Below, piece by piece: positions 54,446 to 63,890 of a stretch of DNA of 64,000 bases. The stretch is from Pseudomonas capsici. Lineage in GTDB: Bacteria; Pseudomonadota; Gammaproteobacteria; Pseudomonadales; Pseudomonadaceae. The notes beneath the pieces are model-generated. The model did not search any database, was not told the DNA's origin, and saw only the letters and a program-made list of their open reading frames with translations. The stretch spans positions 62,001 to 126,000 of the forward strand of contig NZ_JAFGZD010000007.1 of the NCBI RefSeq assembly GCF_017165765.1. The letters run 5' to 3'. The number at the start of each line of letters is the position of its first letter. The stretch's first letter is position 1. The position numbers and the translations under genes are program-made.

Positions 54446-55753
54446 TTAAACGCTGCTGACCAGTGGGAAAATACCCATCATCAGAGCCGCGATCAGGATG
54501 CAGATACAGACCAGGATCGCCCATTTCAGAGTGAAACGCTGGTGATCGCCGAAGTCGATACCGGCCAGTGCCACCAGCAGATAGGTCGATGGAACCAGCG
54601 GGCTGAGCAGGTGAACCGGCTGGCCGACAATCGAGGCACGAGCCATTTCCACCGGCGTGATGCCGTAATGTGCTGCCGCTTCCGAGAGTACCGGCAATAC
54701 GCCGAAGTAGAACGCATCGTTGGACATGAAGAAGGTGAACGGCATGCTCGCCAGCGCAGTGATGACCGCCAGATAAGGTCCCATGGCTTCAGGGATCACA
54801 GCCAGCAGGCTTTTGGACATGGCGTCGACCATGCCGGTGCCGGTCAGGATGCCGGTGAAGATACCGGCGGCGAAGATCAGGCCGACCACCGACAGAACGC
54901 TACCGGCGTGCGCCGCAACACGGTCTTTCTGGTCCTGGAGTTTCGGGTAGTTGATGATCATCGCGATACTGAACGCGATCATGAACAGTACTGGCAGAGG
55001 CAGTAGGCTCATCATCAGGGCAACCATCAGCGCCAGAGTCAGGGCACCGTTGAACCAGATCATCTTCGGACGACGGGCATCGGGGAACTGTGAAACGCTG
55101 ATTTCGCTGTGATCGATTTCATCGCCTTGCAGGTGCAGCTCACCCAGACGGGCACGCTCACGCTTGCCGTAGAAGTAGGCAATCACCAGGATCGCGACCA
55201 CACCGGCCAGCATGGCAGGGATCATCGGTACGAAAATATCCGAAGCATCGACATGCAAGGCGCTGGCTGCGCGAGCGGTCGGGCCGCCCCATGGGGTCAT
55301 GTTCATCACGCCGCCGGCCAGAATGATCAGGCCTGCCATGATGCGCGGGCTCATGCCGACACGGCTGTAGAGCGGCAGCATGGCGGCGACGCAGATCATG
55401 TAAGTGGTCGCTCCGTCACCGTCCAGGGAAACCACCAGCGCCAGTACGGCAGTGCCGACCGAAATGCGCATCGGGTCGCCTTTCACCATTTTCAGGATCT
55501 TGCGCACGGCCGGGTCGAACAGGCCCGAGTCGATCATCAGGGCGAAGTAGAGAATCGCGAACATCAGCATGACGCCGGTAGGTGCCAGCTTGGTGATGCC
55601 AGCCAGCATCATGGGGCCGATCTGCGGGCCGAAGCCGCCGAACAGGGCAAAAATGATCGGAACGATGATCAGGGCAATAAGCGCGGTCATGCGTTTGCTC
55701 ATGATCAGGTACATGAACGCAATAACCATGGCGAAGCCAAGGAAAGTCAGCAT
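54446..55753 (-). CDS. CitMHS family citrate-metal/H+ symporter
   Basis: 435 residues with about twelve membrane helices. It matches CitM/CitN of the CitMHS family, which import citrate complexed with a divalent metal using protons. Family pieces include LDGDGATTYMICVAAMLPLY, MNMTPWGGPTARAASALH and FFMSNDAFYFGVLPVL. No sensor kinase or regulator lies next to it. Confidence 0.9.
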   Translation of the reverse strand: MLTFLGFAMVIAFMYLIMSKRMTALIALIIVPIIFALFGGFGPQIGPMMLAGITKLAPTGVMLMFAILYFALMIDSGLFDPAVRKILKMVKGDPMRISVGTAVLALVVSLDGDGATTYMICVAAMLPLYSRVGMSPRIMAGLIILAGGVMNMTPWGGPTARAASALHVDASDIFVPMIPAMLAGVVAILVIAYFYGKRERARLGELHLQGDEIDHSEISVSQFPDARRPKMIWFNGALTLALMVALMMSLLPLPVLFMIAFSIAMIINYPKLQDQKDRVAAHAGSVLSVVGLIFAAGIFTGILTGTGMVDAMSKSLLAVIPEAMGPYLAVITALASMPFTFFMSNDAFYFGVLPVLSEAAAHYGITPVEMARASIVGQPVHLLSPLVPSTYLLVALAGIDFGDHQRFTLKWAILVCICILIAALMMGIFPLVSSV

Positions 55754-56003
55754 AGAAATACTCCAGGCGTAATACGGCTACAGAACGATGGACGAACGAA
55801 TCAGCTCAGCAGAGGCAATACGTGGAGGGGAGGCGCAAGGAGGGTATGAATCGGGGTAGGAACAAGCATCACAATCACCATTTATTTTTGTTAATTGGGC
55901 CGGAAACTGCGCTTGGCAGGTTTTCTGGCTGGCCGGTCTTTTGCCGGTGGTGAGCTGATCCTAATTGCAGAAGCTTTCACTTACCTTTCAATGATGAAGG
56001 GGA
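55754..56003. promoter_or_regulatory. citMHS upstream region
   Basis: About 250 bases between the citrate transporter start and the REP at 56004. It must contain the citrate transporter promoter. I see no confident promoter hexamers or operator and no small gene. Confidence 0.4.
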
Positions 56004-56058
56004 TTCGCGAATAAATTCGTTCTCACAGATGGGGTGTGGGAGCGAATTCATTCGCGAA
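56004..56058. repeat. REP palindrome downstream of the YbaK-HDOD gene
   Basis: Arms 56004-56027 and 56035-56058 pair over 24 bases with three differences (all transitions) around a seven-base loop. Core TTCGCGAATGAATTCGCTCC. It is in the same family as the element near 32923-32963. Confidence 0.8.
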
Positions 56059-56066
56059 AAAGCCGA

Positions 56067-57464
56067 TTACTGGGCGAACTGAGACGCCAGCTCACGCAAC
56101 ATGACTTCGGCTTCCAGAACCTTTCTGACAGATTCGTTGGCCTTTTCACGGGTCAGGCCCAGGCGCTCGAAGAGTTCGTCCGGGATTTCCTGCTGAGGAC
56201 CCGAGCCGACGCCGTTGGCACGCAGCAGGCGTACCGCCAGGAAGATCAGGTTGGCGTATTCGCAATGCTTGCCCGCGTAGTGCGGGTCATGCTGGAAGCG
56301 CAGTGCAGTGGACAGTTCGTCCGGCATGTCCCAGTAACGCATCAGCCAGGCGCCGATCTGCTCGCGGCTGATGCCCAGCAAATGGTGCTCGACGTAGCTG
56401 TGATGCAGATGCGGGTTGACCTCCAGTTGACGGCAGATCAGCGAGAAATGCGGCGGGAACACATGGGCCAGCAGCAGGTAGCCGAAGTTGTGCAGCAGGC
56501 CGGCCAGATAGGTCAGGCCGCCTTCTGGGCGCTTGGGGCGCGGAATGGCGCGGGTCAGGCCTTCGATGACGGCGGCGGTGTAGATCGACTGCTGCCAGTA
56601 AGGCGTTGTCTGCTGTGGATGATCCTTGGGCAGGCTCAAGGTCTTGCCCAGTGCCAGGCCCAGTGCCAGGTTGATGACCAGATCGAAGCCCAGTACACGA
56701 ACGATTGCGTCTTCGACCGAGCGAATCTTGCCTGTCGAGGCGTAGTAAGGCGAAGCCGCCCAGCTCACGACCTGGGCGGCCAGCGCCGGATCGGTTTCAA
56801 CCACGCCGGTAATGTCATCGATGGTGGCGTCGGGGTCGACACGCAACTTGATGATCTTCTGTGCAGTACCGGCCAGTGGCGGGATTTCCAGGGTCGCTTC
56901 CAGACGCTGCTGGATGCGTCGTGCCGTGAAGGCATGCATGGCCTGGGTGATTTCCTCGCGGTCGTCATCGGGGCGATCGAGGTTGGGATGGATGCCGCTC
57001 AGCAGTTCGCCAAAATGCGCTGCACTGGCCTTGCTCAGCATGCCCTTGAAGTCTTCGCTGTTGATTTCCAGCAGAACGCCCGGCTCGCCGGAGCCAATCA
57101 GTAATGCGGGCTCCTGCAGGAGACGATCGTCATACAGACAAGGAGAGCTGGTCAGGGCCGGCAAGCCCGGCAGGGCATGCAGACCGTGCTTGGCGAGCAT
57201 GCGCAGGAGGCGATCATGGGGGACTGCCGCCAACTGGCGACCAGTCAACTCGGTGATCCGGCTGAGGTCCAGCAACTGGTTTTGCGGAAACAGGATCAGG
57301 AGTGCGCCAACAGCGTCTTCGACCAACACGGCCTGGACTTTGCGCGATGCCGGCAGGCTCGCATCGTCCAAGACTTCGTTATAGCCGATAGCCATTTTTT
57401 CAAGCAGCTGCCGGATTACCGACGGGGCTTGGTGAGAGTCATCGACGTGGGCAACTTCTGTCAT
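56067..57464 (-). CDS. Aminoacyl-tRNA deacylase-like (YbaK) and HDOD fusion protein
   Basis: 465 residues. The N-terminal 150 residues resemble a YbaK/ProX editing domain (VLVEDAVGALLILFPQNQLL, RITELTGRQLAAVPHDRLL). An HDOD domain covers about 195-400 (IPPLAGTAQKIIKLRVDPDA, GLTYLAGLLHNFGYLLLAHV). HDOD proteins are signalling-type domains without the HD catalytic pair. The editing domain may be inactive: the Lys usual in deacylases is not obvious. Role unknown. Confidence 0.83.
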   Translation of the reverse strand: MTEVAHVDDSHQAPSVIRQLLEKMAIGYNEVLDDASLPASRKVQAVLVEDAVGALLILFPQNQLLDLSRITELTGRQLAAVPHDRLLRMLAKHGLHALPGLPALTSSPCLYDDRLLQEPALLIGSGEPGVLLEINSEDFKGMLSKASAAHFGELLSGIHPNLDRPDDDREEITQAMHAFTARRIQQRLEATLEIPPLAGTAQKIIKLRVDPDATIDDITGVVETDPALAAQVVSWAASPYYASTGKIRSVEDAIVRVLGFDLVINLALGLALGKTLSLPKDHPQQTTPYWQQSIYTAAVIEGLTRAIPRPKRPEGGLTYLAGLLHNFGYLLLAHVFPPHFSLICRQLEVNPHLHHSYVEHHLLGISREQIGAWLMRYWDMPDELSTALRFQHDPHYAGKHCEYANLIFLAVRLLRANGVGSGPQQEIPDELFERLGLTREKANESVRKVLEAEVMLRELASQFAQ

Positions 57465-57550
57465 GGTCTTTGTCCGTTTTCCTACAATGACGGCAGTATA
57501 ACCACCTTATTTGTTTTGGGCCGCATGCGCTTCCCAAAGCGTTGCCTGTG

Positions 57551-59626
57551 TCACACCTGACCGTATTGTTGACCGTGCCTCAACCAGCGTTCGAGCAAGG
57601 GGCTGACATGTTGCGGCCAACGCTCCAAAAGCGCGTGGGCCGCATCTCGCACGGCTGGTAGCAAATCGGCATCACGCATCAGGTCAGCGACCTTGAATTG
57701 CAGGAGGCCCGTTTGTCGGGTTCCCAGCATTTCACCCGGACCACGCAGTTCCAGGTCCTTTTCGGCGATGACAAACCCGTCATTGGTTTCACGCATGATG
57801 CCCAGACGTTGCCGACCGATTTGTGAAAGTGGCGGATGGTAGAGCAGCACGCAATGACTGACGGCGCTGCCGCGTCCGACCCGCCCACGCAACTGGTGCA
57901 GTTGGGCCAGCCCCAGGCGTTCGGGGTTTTCGATGATCATCAGGCTGGCATTGGGCACATCGACGCCGACCTCGATGACTGTCGTCGCCACCAGCAGTTG
58001 CAGGGCACCCTGTTTGAACTCGGCCATGATGGCGGCCTTTTCCGCAGGCTTCATGCGCCCGTGGATCAGCCCGACCCGCAGCTCGCCCAGCGCACTGCTC
58101 AGTTCCTCGAACGACGTCTCGGCAGCCTTGCAGGTCAGTTCCTCGGATTCTTCGATCAGGGTGCAGACCCAATAGGCCTGACGACCTTCTGCACAGGCTG
58201 CGCGCACCCGCTCGATGACTTCGATGCGACGGCTGTCAGCCACCAGCACAGTGTTGACCGGTGTGCGCCCCGGCGGCAGCTCATCAAGGATCGAGGTATC
58301 CAGATCGGCGTAGGCGCTCATGGCCAGGGTTCGCGGAATGGGGGTTGCGGTCATGATCAACTGGTGCGGGCACATCATGCCGTCCACGCCTTTCTTGCGC
58401 AGGGCCAGACGTTGCTGAACACCGAAGCGGTGCTGTTCATCGATGATGACCAGTGCCAGGTTCTTGAACTGCACTTCGTCCTGGAACAGCGCGTGAGTGC
58501 CCACCACCATGGGTGTGCCGCTGGCAATCTGTTCCAGTGACGTGACCCGGGCCTTGCCCTTGAGCTTGCCCGCCAGCCAGGCTACCCCGACGCCCAGAGG
58601 CTCAAGCCAGCGCTGGAAGTTGATGTAGTGCTGTTCGGCGAGGATTTCGGTGGGAGCCATCAAGGCGACCTGATAACCCGCTTCCAGGGCCTGCAGGGCT
58701 GCCAGGGCGGCAACCACGGTCTTGCCCGCACCCACATCGCCCTGGATCAGGCGCAGCATGGGCTCCGGCTGGCTGAGGTCGTAGGCCACTTCCTTGCCGA
58801 CCCGCTGCTGCGCACCGGTGGGTGGAAAGCCCAGATTGGCCAGAAACTCTCTGGGCAGTTTCTTGGCCAGGGGCAAGGCCGGTGCATGCTGCGCGCGCAG
58901 GCTTTCACGCAGTCGTTGCTGGGAAAGCTGATGGGTCAGCAACTCTTCAAAAGCCAGGCGGTGTTGTGCCCAGTGGTGCCCCAGAGCGAGCTCTTCGATG
59001 TCGGCATCGGCGGGTGGATGGTGCAGATAGCGAATCGCATCGTCCAGCGGAGCCAGTTTGTAGTCACGGGCCAGCTCTTCGGGCAGCCAGTCCGGCAGGC
59101 TTCTGGGGCCGAGCATCGCCAGGCTTTGCTGGCAGAGCTGACGCAGGCGTTGCTGGGTCAGGCCTTCGGTGGTCGGATAGATCGGGGTAAGGGTCTGCTC
59201 GACAGGCGCGGGTTCGTCGCCGGTCAGCGCCCGGTATTCGGGATGGTAGATTTCCAGGCCCGAAGCGCCGGGTCTGGCTTCGCCAAAGCAGCGCAGATGA
59301 GTCCCGCGCTTCATGCTTTCTTTCTGGGCGTTGCTGAAGTGGTAGAAGCGCAGGCTGACCACGCCTGTTCCGTCACCCAGCCGCACCAACAGGCTGCGCC
59401 GCTTGCCCATGACCACATCGGCACCGCTGACCACGCCTTCGATCACCGCATCCTGGCCGGGGCGCAGCGCGCCGATAGGGACGACGCGGGTCCGGTCCTG
59501 ATAGCGCAGCGGCAGGTGAAACAGCACATCCTGCAGGTTTTCCAGGCCTACCTTTGCCAGCTTTTCGGCCATGGCCTCGCCGACGCCCTTGAGCGCCGTG
59601 ACCGAGACTTTGGAAAGCTCGCTCAT
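57551..59626 (-). CDS. recG: ATP-dependent DNA helicase RecG
   Basis: 691 residues. It reverses stalled replication forks and branch-migrates Holliday junctions. An N-terminal wedge/OB domain (to about 180) is followed by helicase domains with Walker A GDVGAGKTVVA, DEQH (IIDEQHRFGVQQR) and the C-terminal QLRGRVGRGSAVSHCVLLY. It is 9 bases downstream of oxyR and likely co-transcribed with it. Confidence 0.96.
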   Translation of the reverse strand: MSELSKVSVTALKGVGEAMAEKLAKVGLENLQDVLFHLPLRYQDRTRVVPIGALRPGQDAVIEGVVSGADVVMGKRRSLLVRLGDGTGVVSLRFYHFSNAQKESMKRGTHLRCFGEARPGASGLEIYHPEYRALTGDEPAPVEQTLTPIYPTTEGLTQQRLRQLCQQSLAMLGPRSLPDWLPEELARDYKLAPLDDAIRYLHHPPADADIEELALGHHWAQHRLAFEELLTHQLSQQRLRESLRAQHAPALPLAKKLPREFLANLGFPPTGAQQRVGKEVAYDLSQPEPMLRLIQGDVGAGKTVVAALAALQALEAGYQVALMAPTEILAEQHYINFQRWLEPLGVGVAWLAGKLKGKARVTSLEQIASGTPMVVGTHALFQDEVQFKNLALVIIDEQHRFGVQQRLALRKKGVDGMMCPHQLIMTATPIPRTLAMSAYADLDTSILDELPPGRTPVNTVLVADSRRIEVIERVRAACAEGRQAYWVCTLIEESEELTCKAAETSFEELSSALGELRVGLIHGRMKPAEKAAIMAEFKQGALQLLVATTVIEVGVDVPNASLMIIENPERLGLAQLHQLRGRVGRGSAVSHCVLLYHPPLSQIGRQRLGIMRETNDGFVIAEKDLELRGPGEMLGTRQTGLLQFKVADLMRDADLLPAVRDAAHALLERWPQHVSPLLERWLRHGQQYGQV

Positions 59627-59635
59627 TTTCTCTGC

Positions 59636-60559
59636 CTAGCTTGCTTCTGTTTTGGGACGAGCCACTGAACACAGGCGTACGGAGTCAGCAAGAATCTCGA
59701 TTGCCTTGGGCCTTGGGAAACTGGCGCGCCATGCGATGGCGACCGTACGGAAAGGTACGGGAGCCGTCAGCGGGCGAACTTCGATGACGCCAGGTGCGTA
59801 GTGATGGCTGTCCACGGCCGACAGCGGCAGGATCGAGATACCCAGTCCCGAGGCGACCATATGGCGAATGGTTTCCAGCGAGCTGGATTCCACGGTCGTG
59901 TGCCGGGCACCTTCTCCGCCTTTGTTCAGCGTCGGGCAGGCTTCCAGAACCTGATCGCGGAAGCAGTGGCCTTCGCCGAGCAGCAACAGGCTCTTGTCGT
60001 TGAGTGCCGATGGATCGATGGACTCTTTCTGGGTCCATGGATGGTTGGCCGGCATCAGAACGGAGAAAGGCTCGTCGTAGAGTGGCAGGGTCAGCACATC
60101 GGCTTCGTTGAAGGGCAAGGCGATGATGACCGCGTCCAGCTCGCCGTTGCGCAGCTTGTCGCGCAGCACGTGAGTGAAGTTCTCTTCGATGTACAACGGC
60201 ATCTGCGGGGCAACCCGGTGCAGTTGTGGAATCAGATGCGGGAACAGATACGGGCCGACGGTGTAGATGGCACCGACTTTCAGCGGTGCCGTCAGCTGGT
60301 TCTTGCCTGCCTGGGCCAGCTCGCGGATGCCTTGTGCCTGCTCCAGCACCTTCTGGGCCTGGGCAACGATGCCCTCACCGACAGGCGTCAGACGCACAGC
60401 ACTCTTGCTGCGCTCGAAAATCAGCACACCCAGTTCATCTTCGAGCTTTTTCACGCCCACCGAGAGTGTGGGCTGGCTGACGTGGCAGCGTTCGGCGGCG
60501 TGGCCGAAGTGCTGCTCTTGAGCAAGCGTAACGATATAGCGCAATTCTGTAAGGGTCAT
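59636..60559 (-). CDS. oxyR: Hydrogen-peroxide sensor regulator OxyR
   Basis: 307 residues. A LysR-type HTH (MTLTELRYIVTLAQEQHFGH) is followed by a redox-sensing domain. C199 and C208 (GHCFRDQVLEAC) sit at exactly the positions of the disulfide pair of E. coli OxyR. Oxidation turns it into an activator of catalase and peroxidase genes. It is followed by recG in the same orientation, a known pseudomonad pairing. Confidence 0.96.
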   Translation of the reverse strand: MTLTELRYIVTLAQEQHFGHAAERCHVSQPTLSVGVKKLEDELGVLIFERSKSAVRLTPVGEGIVAQAQKVLEQAQGIRELAQAGKNQLTAPLKVGAIYTVGPYLFPHLIPQLHRVAPQMPLYIEENFTHVLRDKLRNGELDAVIIALPFNEADVLTLPLYDEPFSVLMPANHPWTQKESIDPSALNDKSLLLLGEGHCFRDQVLEACPTLNKGGEGARHTTVESSSLETIRHMVASGLGISILPLSAVDSHHYAPGVIEVRPLTAPVPFRTVAIAWRASFPRPKAIEILADSVRLCSVARPKTEAS

Positions 60560-60651
60560 AACGTGCGTCCATGAAGTTGCGGCCCCAGCATAGCGGGTGC
60601 AATCGATAGACGCACGTTATCAGAAGCACTCATGAGTAACAAAAGTGTTAT

Positions 60652-61397
60652 TCAGCGTTTATCCAGGGAATAAACGAAAGGTGCCAGGATCTCGATCGTG
60701 CCGTTGTTCAGGGTTTCCGCCGGCGGTTTGGGCAAGGGTTGAGCACGACGGATCATCTCCATGGTGGCTCGGTCCAGTGCCGGACTGCCTGAAGTGCTGG
60801 CAATCGAATAGGACAGGACATTACCTTCCGCATCGACCACGAAGCGCAGACGGGCTACCCCTTGCATGCCGCGACGGCGGGCATCTTCGGGATACTTCTT
60901 GTACTTGCTCAAGTGCCTCAGCAGGTCGCTCTGCCAGCTTGGCAATGCCGTGCTGGGTGGAGACGGCGGGCTGGGCGGTGCCGGTGGCGCAGCCGATTTC
61001 TCGGGCGGTGCCGTGGTGGGTGGGGTGTCCACCGGTTTTTCGGCAGCGGGCTTCTCCTGTGGAGGCTCAGGCTTCTTCTGCGGCTTTGGCGGCTGCGGTT
61101 TTGGCTTGGGCTTTTCCACTTTCTTGGGAACCGCGATTTCCGGCTTTGGCGCCTCGACCAGATCCGGCAGCGGGACTTCTTCTTCCGGTGCTGGCGGTTG
61201 CGGCGGCTGAACGACCTGAGGCGGTGGTGGCGGTGCGGGTTCGGGCAGCGGTGCCAGCTCGACCATCATGGCGGCCGGTGGCAGCTCGATGGCCTGCGAT
61301 GCCGGCCAGCGGAGTGCGACGATCACCGCGATGGCATGCACAGCCAGCACCAACAACAGACTACCGCTATAGCGCGTCAGTGTTTGGCGCGTACTGA

Positions 61398-61401
<4 letters not shown>
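60652..61401 (-). CDS. tonB: Energy-transducing protein TonB
   Basis: 249 residues. One N-terminal membrane helix (about 14-32), a Pro/Lys-Glu-rich periplasm-spanning part (about 50-140) and a C-terminal TonB domain (RGMQGVARLRFVVDAEGNVL). It transmits proton-motive force to TonB-dependent receptors for siderophores and other ligands. The start overlaps the exbD stop by four bases. It is the last gene of exbB-exbD-tonB. Confidence 0.94.
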
Positions 61402-61823
<422 letters not shown>

Positions 61824-61826
61824 GTC

Positions 61827-62783
61827 TTAGCCCACCTTTACCATGTGCGGTTGCTGTTGGTTGCGGTCGGTTTCCGGCAGGTGGTCCAGATCGCGGCTGA
61901 CCAGCAGCAGAACCTGGGCGGATGCGTCGGAAACCTGAGCCTTGTAGCCGGCGATGGAGCGGGCGAAGACGTTGTAGATCACGACCGCAGGAATGGCGGC
62001 AACCAGACCCAGCGCGGTAGCCAGCAGGGCTTCGGCGATGCCGGGTGCAACCACGGCCAGGTTGGTGGTCTGGGTCTTGGCGATGCCGATGAAGCTGTTC
62101 ATGATGCCCCACACGGTACCGAACAGACCGACGAAGGGAGCGGTCGAACCGATGGTGGCGAGCATGCCGGTGCCGTTGCTCATGTTGCGACCGCAGGCAG
62201 CGACCAGACGCTCCAGGCGGAAGCTGACACGTTCCTTGATGCCTTCGCGCTCGCGGCTGTTGGTCGACAGACGCATTTCTTCCAGGGCGTCATGGACCAG
62301 CAAGTGAGCCAGCGTGCCCTCCTTGTTGGCGCTCTGGCTGGCGTCGCTCAGTGAACGGGCCTTTTTCAGACCGGCGATTTCAACCCGCAGACGACGCTTG
62401 GCACCCAGCAGCTCGAAGCCCTTGGCGATCCAGATGGTCCAGGTGATGATCGAGGCGATGACCAGACCGATCATCACTGCTTTGACGACGACATCGGCGT
62501 TCTGGTACATGCCCCATGGCGACAGGTCGTGAGCCATGCCCAGGCCGCCTTCTTCAGCCACAGGCTCCAGGGTATCGACAGGCGTAACGGCTTCAGGCTG
62601 GGCAGCAGGTGCGGCGGTTGGAGCAGCGGCAGCCGCTTGTGGTGCCGGAGTGGCCGGAGCCGATTGGTCAGCGAGAGCGACCGGTGCGAGCATCAGGCTC
62701 CACACAAGGGCAGCCACACCACGCCATGCACGTGGCAGGCGAGGTAGCTTGGTTGGCGAAGCGGGTGATTGAATACGTGTCAT
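61827..62783 (-). CDS. exbB: TonB-system proton channel protein ExbB
   Basis: 318 residues. A signal-like N-terminal segment and an Ala/Pro-rich periplasmic stretch (about 40-70) precede the MotA/TolQ/ExbB domain with three membrane helices. Family segments are GLFGTVWGIMNSFIGI and APGIAEALLATALGLVAAIPAVV. It pairs with ExbD and TonB. The extended N-terminus is common in pseudomonad ExbB. A possible Fur site lies about 93 bases upstream. Confidence 0.95.
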   Translation of the reverse strand: MTRIQSPASPTKLPRLPRAWRGVAALVWSLMLAPVALADQSAPATPAPQAAAAAPTAAPAAQPEAVTPVDTLEPVAEEGGLGMAHDLSPWGMYQNADVVVKAVMIGLVIASIITWTIWIAKGFELLGAKRRLRVEIAGLKKARSLSDASQSANKEGTLAHLLVHDALEEMRLSTNSREREGIKERVSFRLERLVAACGRNMSNGTGMLATIGSTAPFVGLFGTVWGIMNSFIGIAKTQTTNLAVVAPGIAEALLATALGLVAAIPAVVIYNVFARSIAGYKAQVSDASAQVLLLVSRDLDHLPETDRNQQQPHMVKVG

Positions 62784-62875
62784 GCTGGCCTGACCTGAAA
62801 TGGAAATAATGGTTGTCCCGGGACGTCGTTCCGGAAGCTCGACGAAAGTGCGGGGACAAATGGACGGGTATTATT

Positions 62876-62894
62876 GCAAATCGTTCTTGTTAGC
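62876..62894 (-). promoter_or_regulatory. Candidate Fur box upstream of exbB
   Basis: Read on the minus strand, GCTAACAAGAACGATTTGC agrees at 11 of 19 positions with the Fur consensus. tonB-exbBD systems are commonly iron-repressed, so the position is sensible. The match is modest and by eye. Confidence 0.35.
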
Positions 62895-62990
62895 AGAAGT
62901 AATAATGTATCTTTTTTTCAATAAATAACATCAGGTTCCCTTATTCCTGATTATTTTTCGGATTAATCCGTCGTTATGTGGAGGTATCAA

Positions 62991-63839
62991 GTGTCAGCTC
63001 CATCTCTTCTGATCGCTGGCTGTGGCGATGTAGGCTCTCGTCTTGCTACCCGATTGCTGCCCCTCCAATGGCGGGTCCATGGCTTGCGACGTGATACATC
63101 TCAGTTGCCTGAAGGCGTGATCCCGTTGCAAGGCGATCTGTTCGACGAGCAGGAGCCACAGGACTGGCCGACAGAGGCCATCGATTATCTGGTGTATTGC
63201 GCCACACCTACGCAAAGGGACGAAGACGGTTATCGGCGCGCCTATGTCGAGGGTTTGTCGCATGTCTTGAGCTGGATGAAGCAGCATGGCCAGCAACCCA
63301 GGCGAGTGTTTTTTGTTTCCAGCAGCGGTGTCTACGGGCAGCAGAACGGCGAATGGGTCGATGAAACCTCGGCAACCGAGCCGTCAGGCTATACCGGCAC
63401 GGTAATGCTGGAGGCCGAACGGTTGGCTCTCGGCAGCGGCTGGCCCGCCACGGTCGTGCGTCTGACGGGGATTTACGGTCCAGGCCGTAACGACCTCTCC
63501 AATCGGGTGCGCCAGGGCCATAGCGTACGGATCGATCCGCCGGTCTATGCCAACCGCATTCATGCCGACGATGCCGCGGGATTGCTGGCTTTTCTGCTTC
63601 AGGCCGATGCGCGGGGCGTGGCGCTTGAGGATTGCTATCTGGGCGTCGATGACGATCCGGCGGCGCTTGGCGATGTAGTGGCCTGGATCCGCGAATATCT
63701 GGGTGTGACCGAGTGGTCCGAAGATGTCAGCGTGCAGCGTGTGGGCAGCAAGCGATGCAGCAATGCCAGAGCGCGGGCGCTGGGTTGGGCGCCGACGTAT
63801 GCGGATTATCGTGCGGGGTATGCGGCGTTGCTCGGGTAA
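62991..63839 (+). CDS. NAD-dependent epimerase/dehydratase-like protein (YeeZ type)
   Basis: 282 residues from a GTG at 62991 with GGAGG at 62980-62984. The Rossmann motif LIAGCGDVGSRLA binds NAD(P), and a serine-rich FFVSSSGVYGQQNG sits near the atypical SDR active-site Ser/Tyr. The TVVRLTGIYGPGR segment is typical of this extended SDR subgroup. Substrate unknown. It is divergent from exbB. Confidence 0.87.
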   Translation: MSAPSLLIAGCGDVGSRLATRLLPLQWRVHGLRRDTSQLPEGVIPLQGDLFDEQEPQDWPTEAIDYLVYCATPTQRDEDGYRRAYVEGLSHVLSWMKQHGQQPRRVFFVSSSGVYGQQNGEWVDETSATEPSGYTGTVMLEAERLALGSGWPATVVRLTGIYGPGRNDLSNRVRQGHSVRIDPPVYANRIHADDAAGLLAFLLQADARGVALEDCYLGVDDDPAALGDVVAWIREYLGVTEWSEDVSVQRVGSKRCSNARARALGWAPTYADYRAGYAALLG

Positions 63840-63844
63840 TACGA

Positions 63845-63880
63845 GACGGGCCCGGTCATTTCAATGATCGGGCCCGTCTT
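63845..63880. terminator. Bidirectional terminator at the right end
   Basis: GACGGGCCCGGTCATT (63845-63860) pairs with AATGATCGGGCCCGTC (63863-63878) with one G-U pair, then TT. It separates the convergent YeeZ-type gene and the partial gene at the edge. Confidence 0.85.
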
Positions 63881-63890
63881 CAGGAATGCA

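Noticed and set aside
56034..57104. 356-codon frame antisense to the YbaK-HDOD gene
   Set aside because: It starts inside a REP palindrome and is antisense to a gene with recognisable domains.
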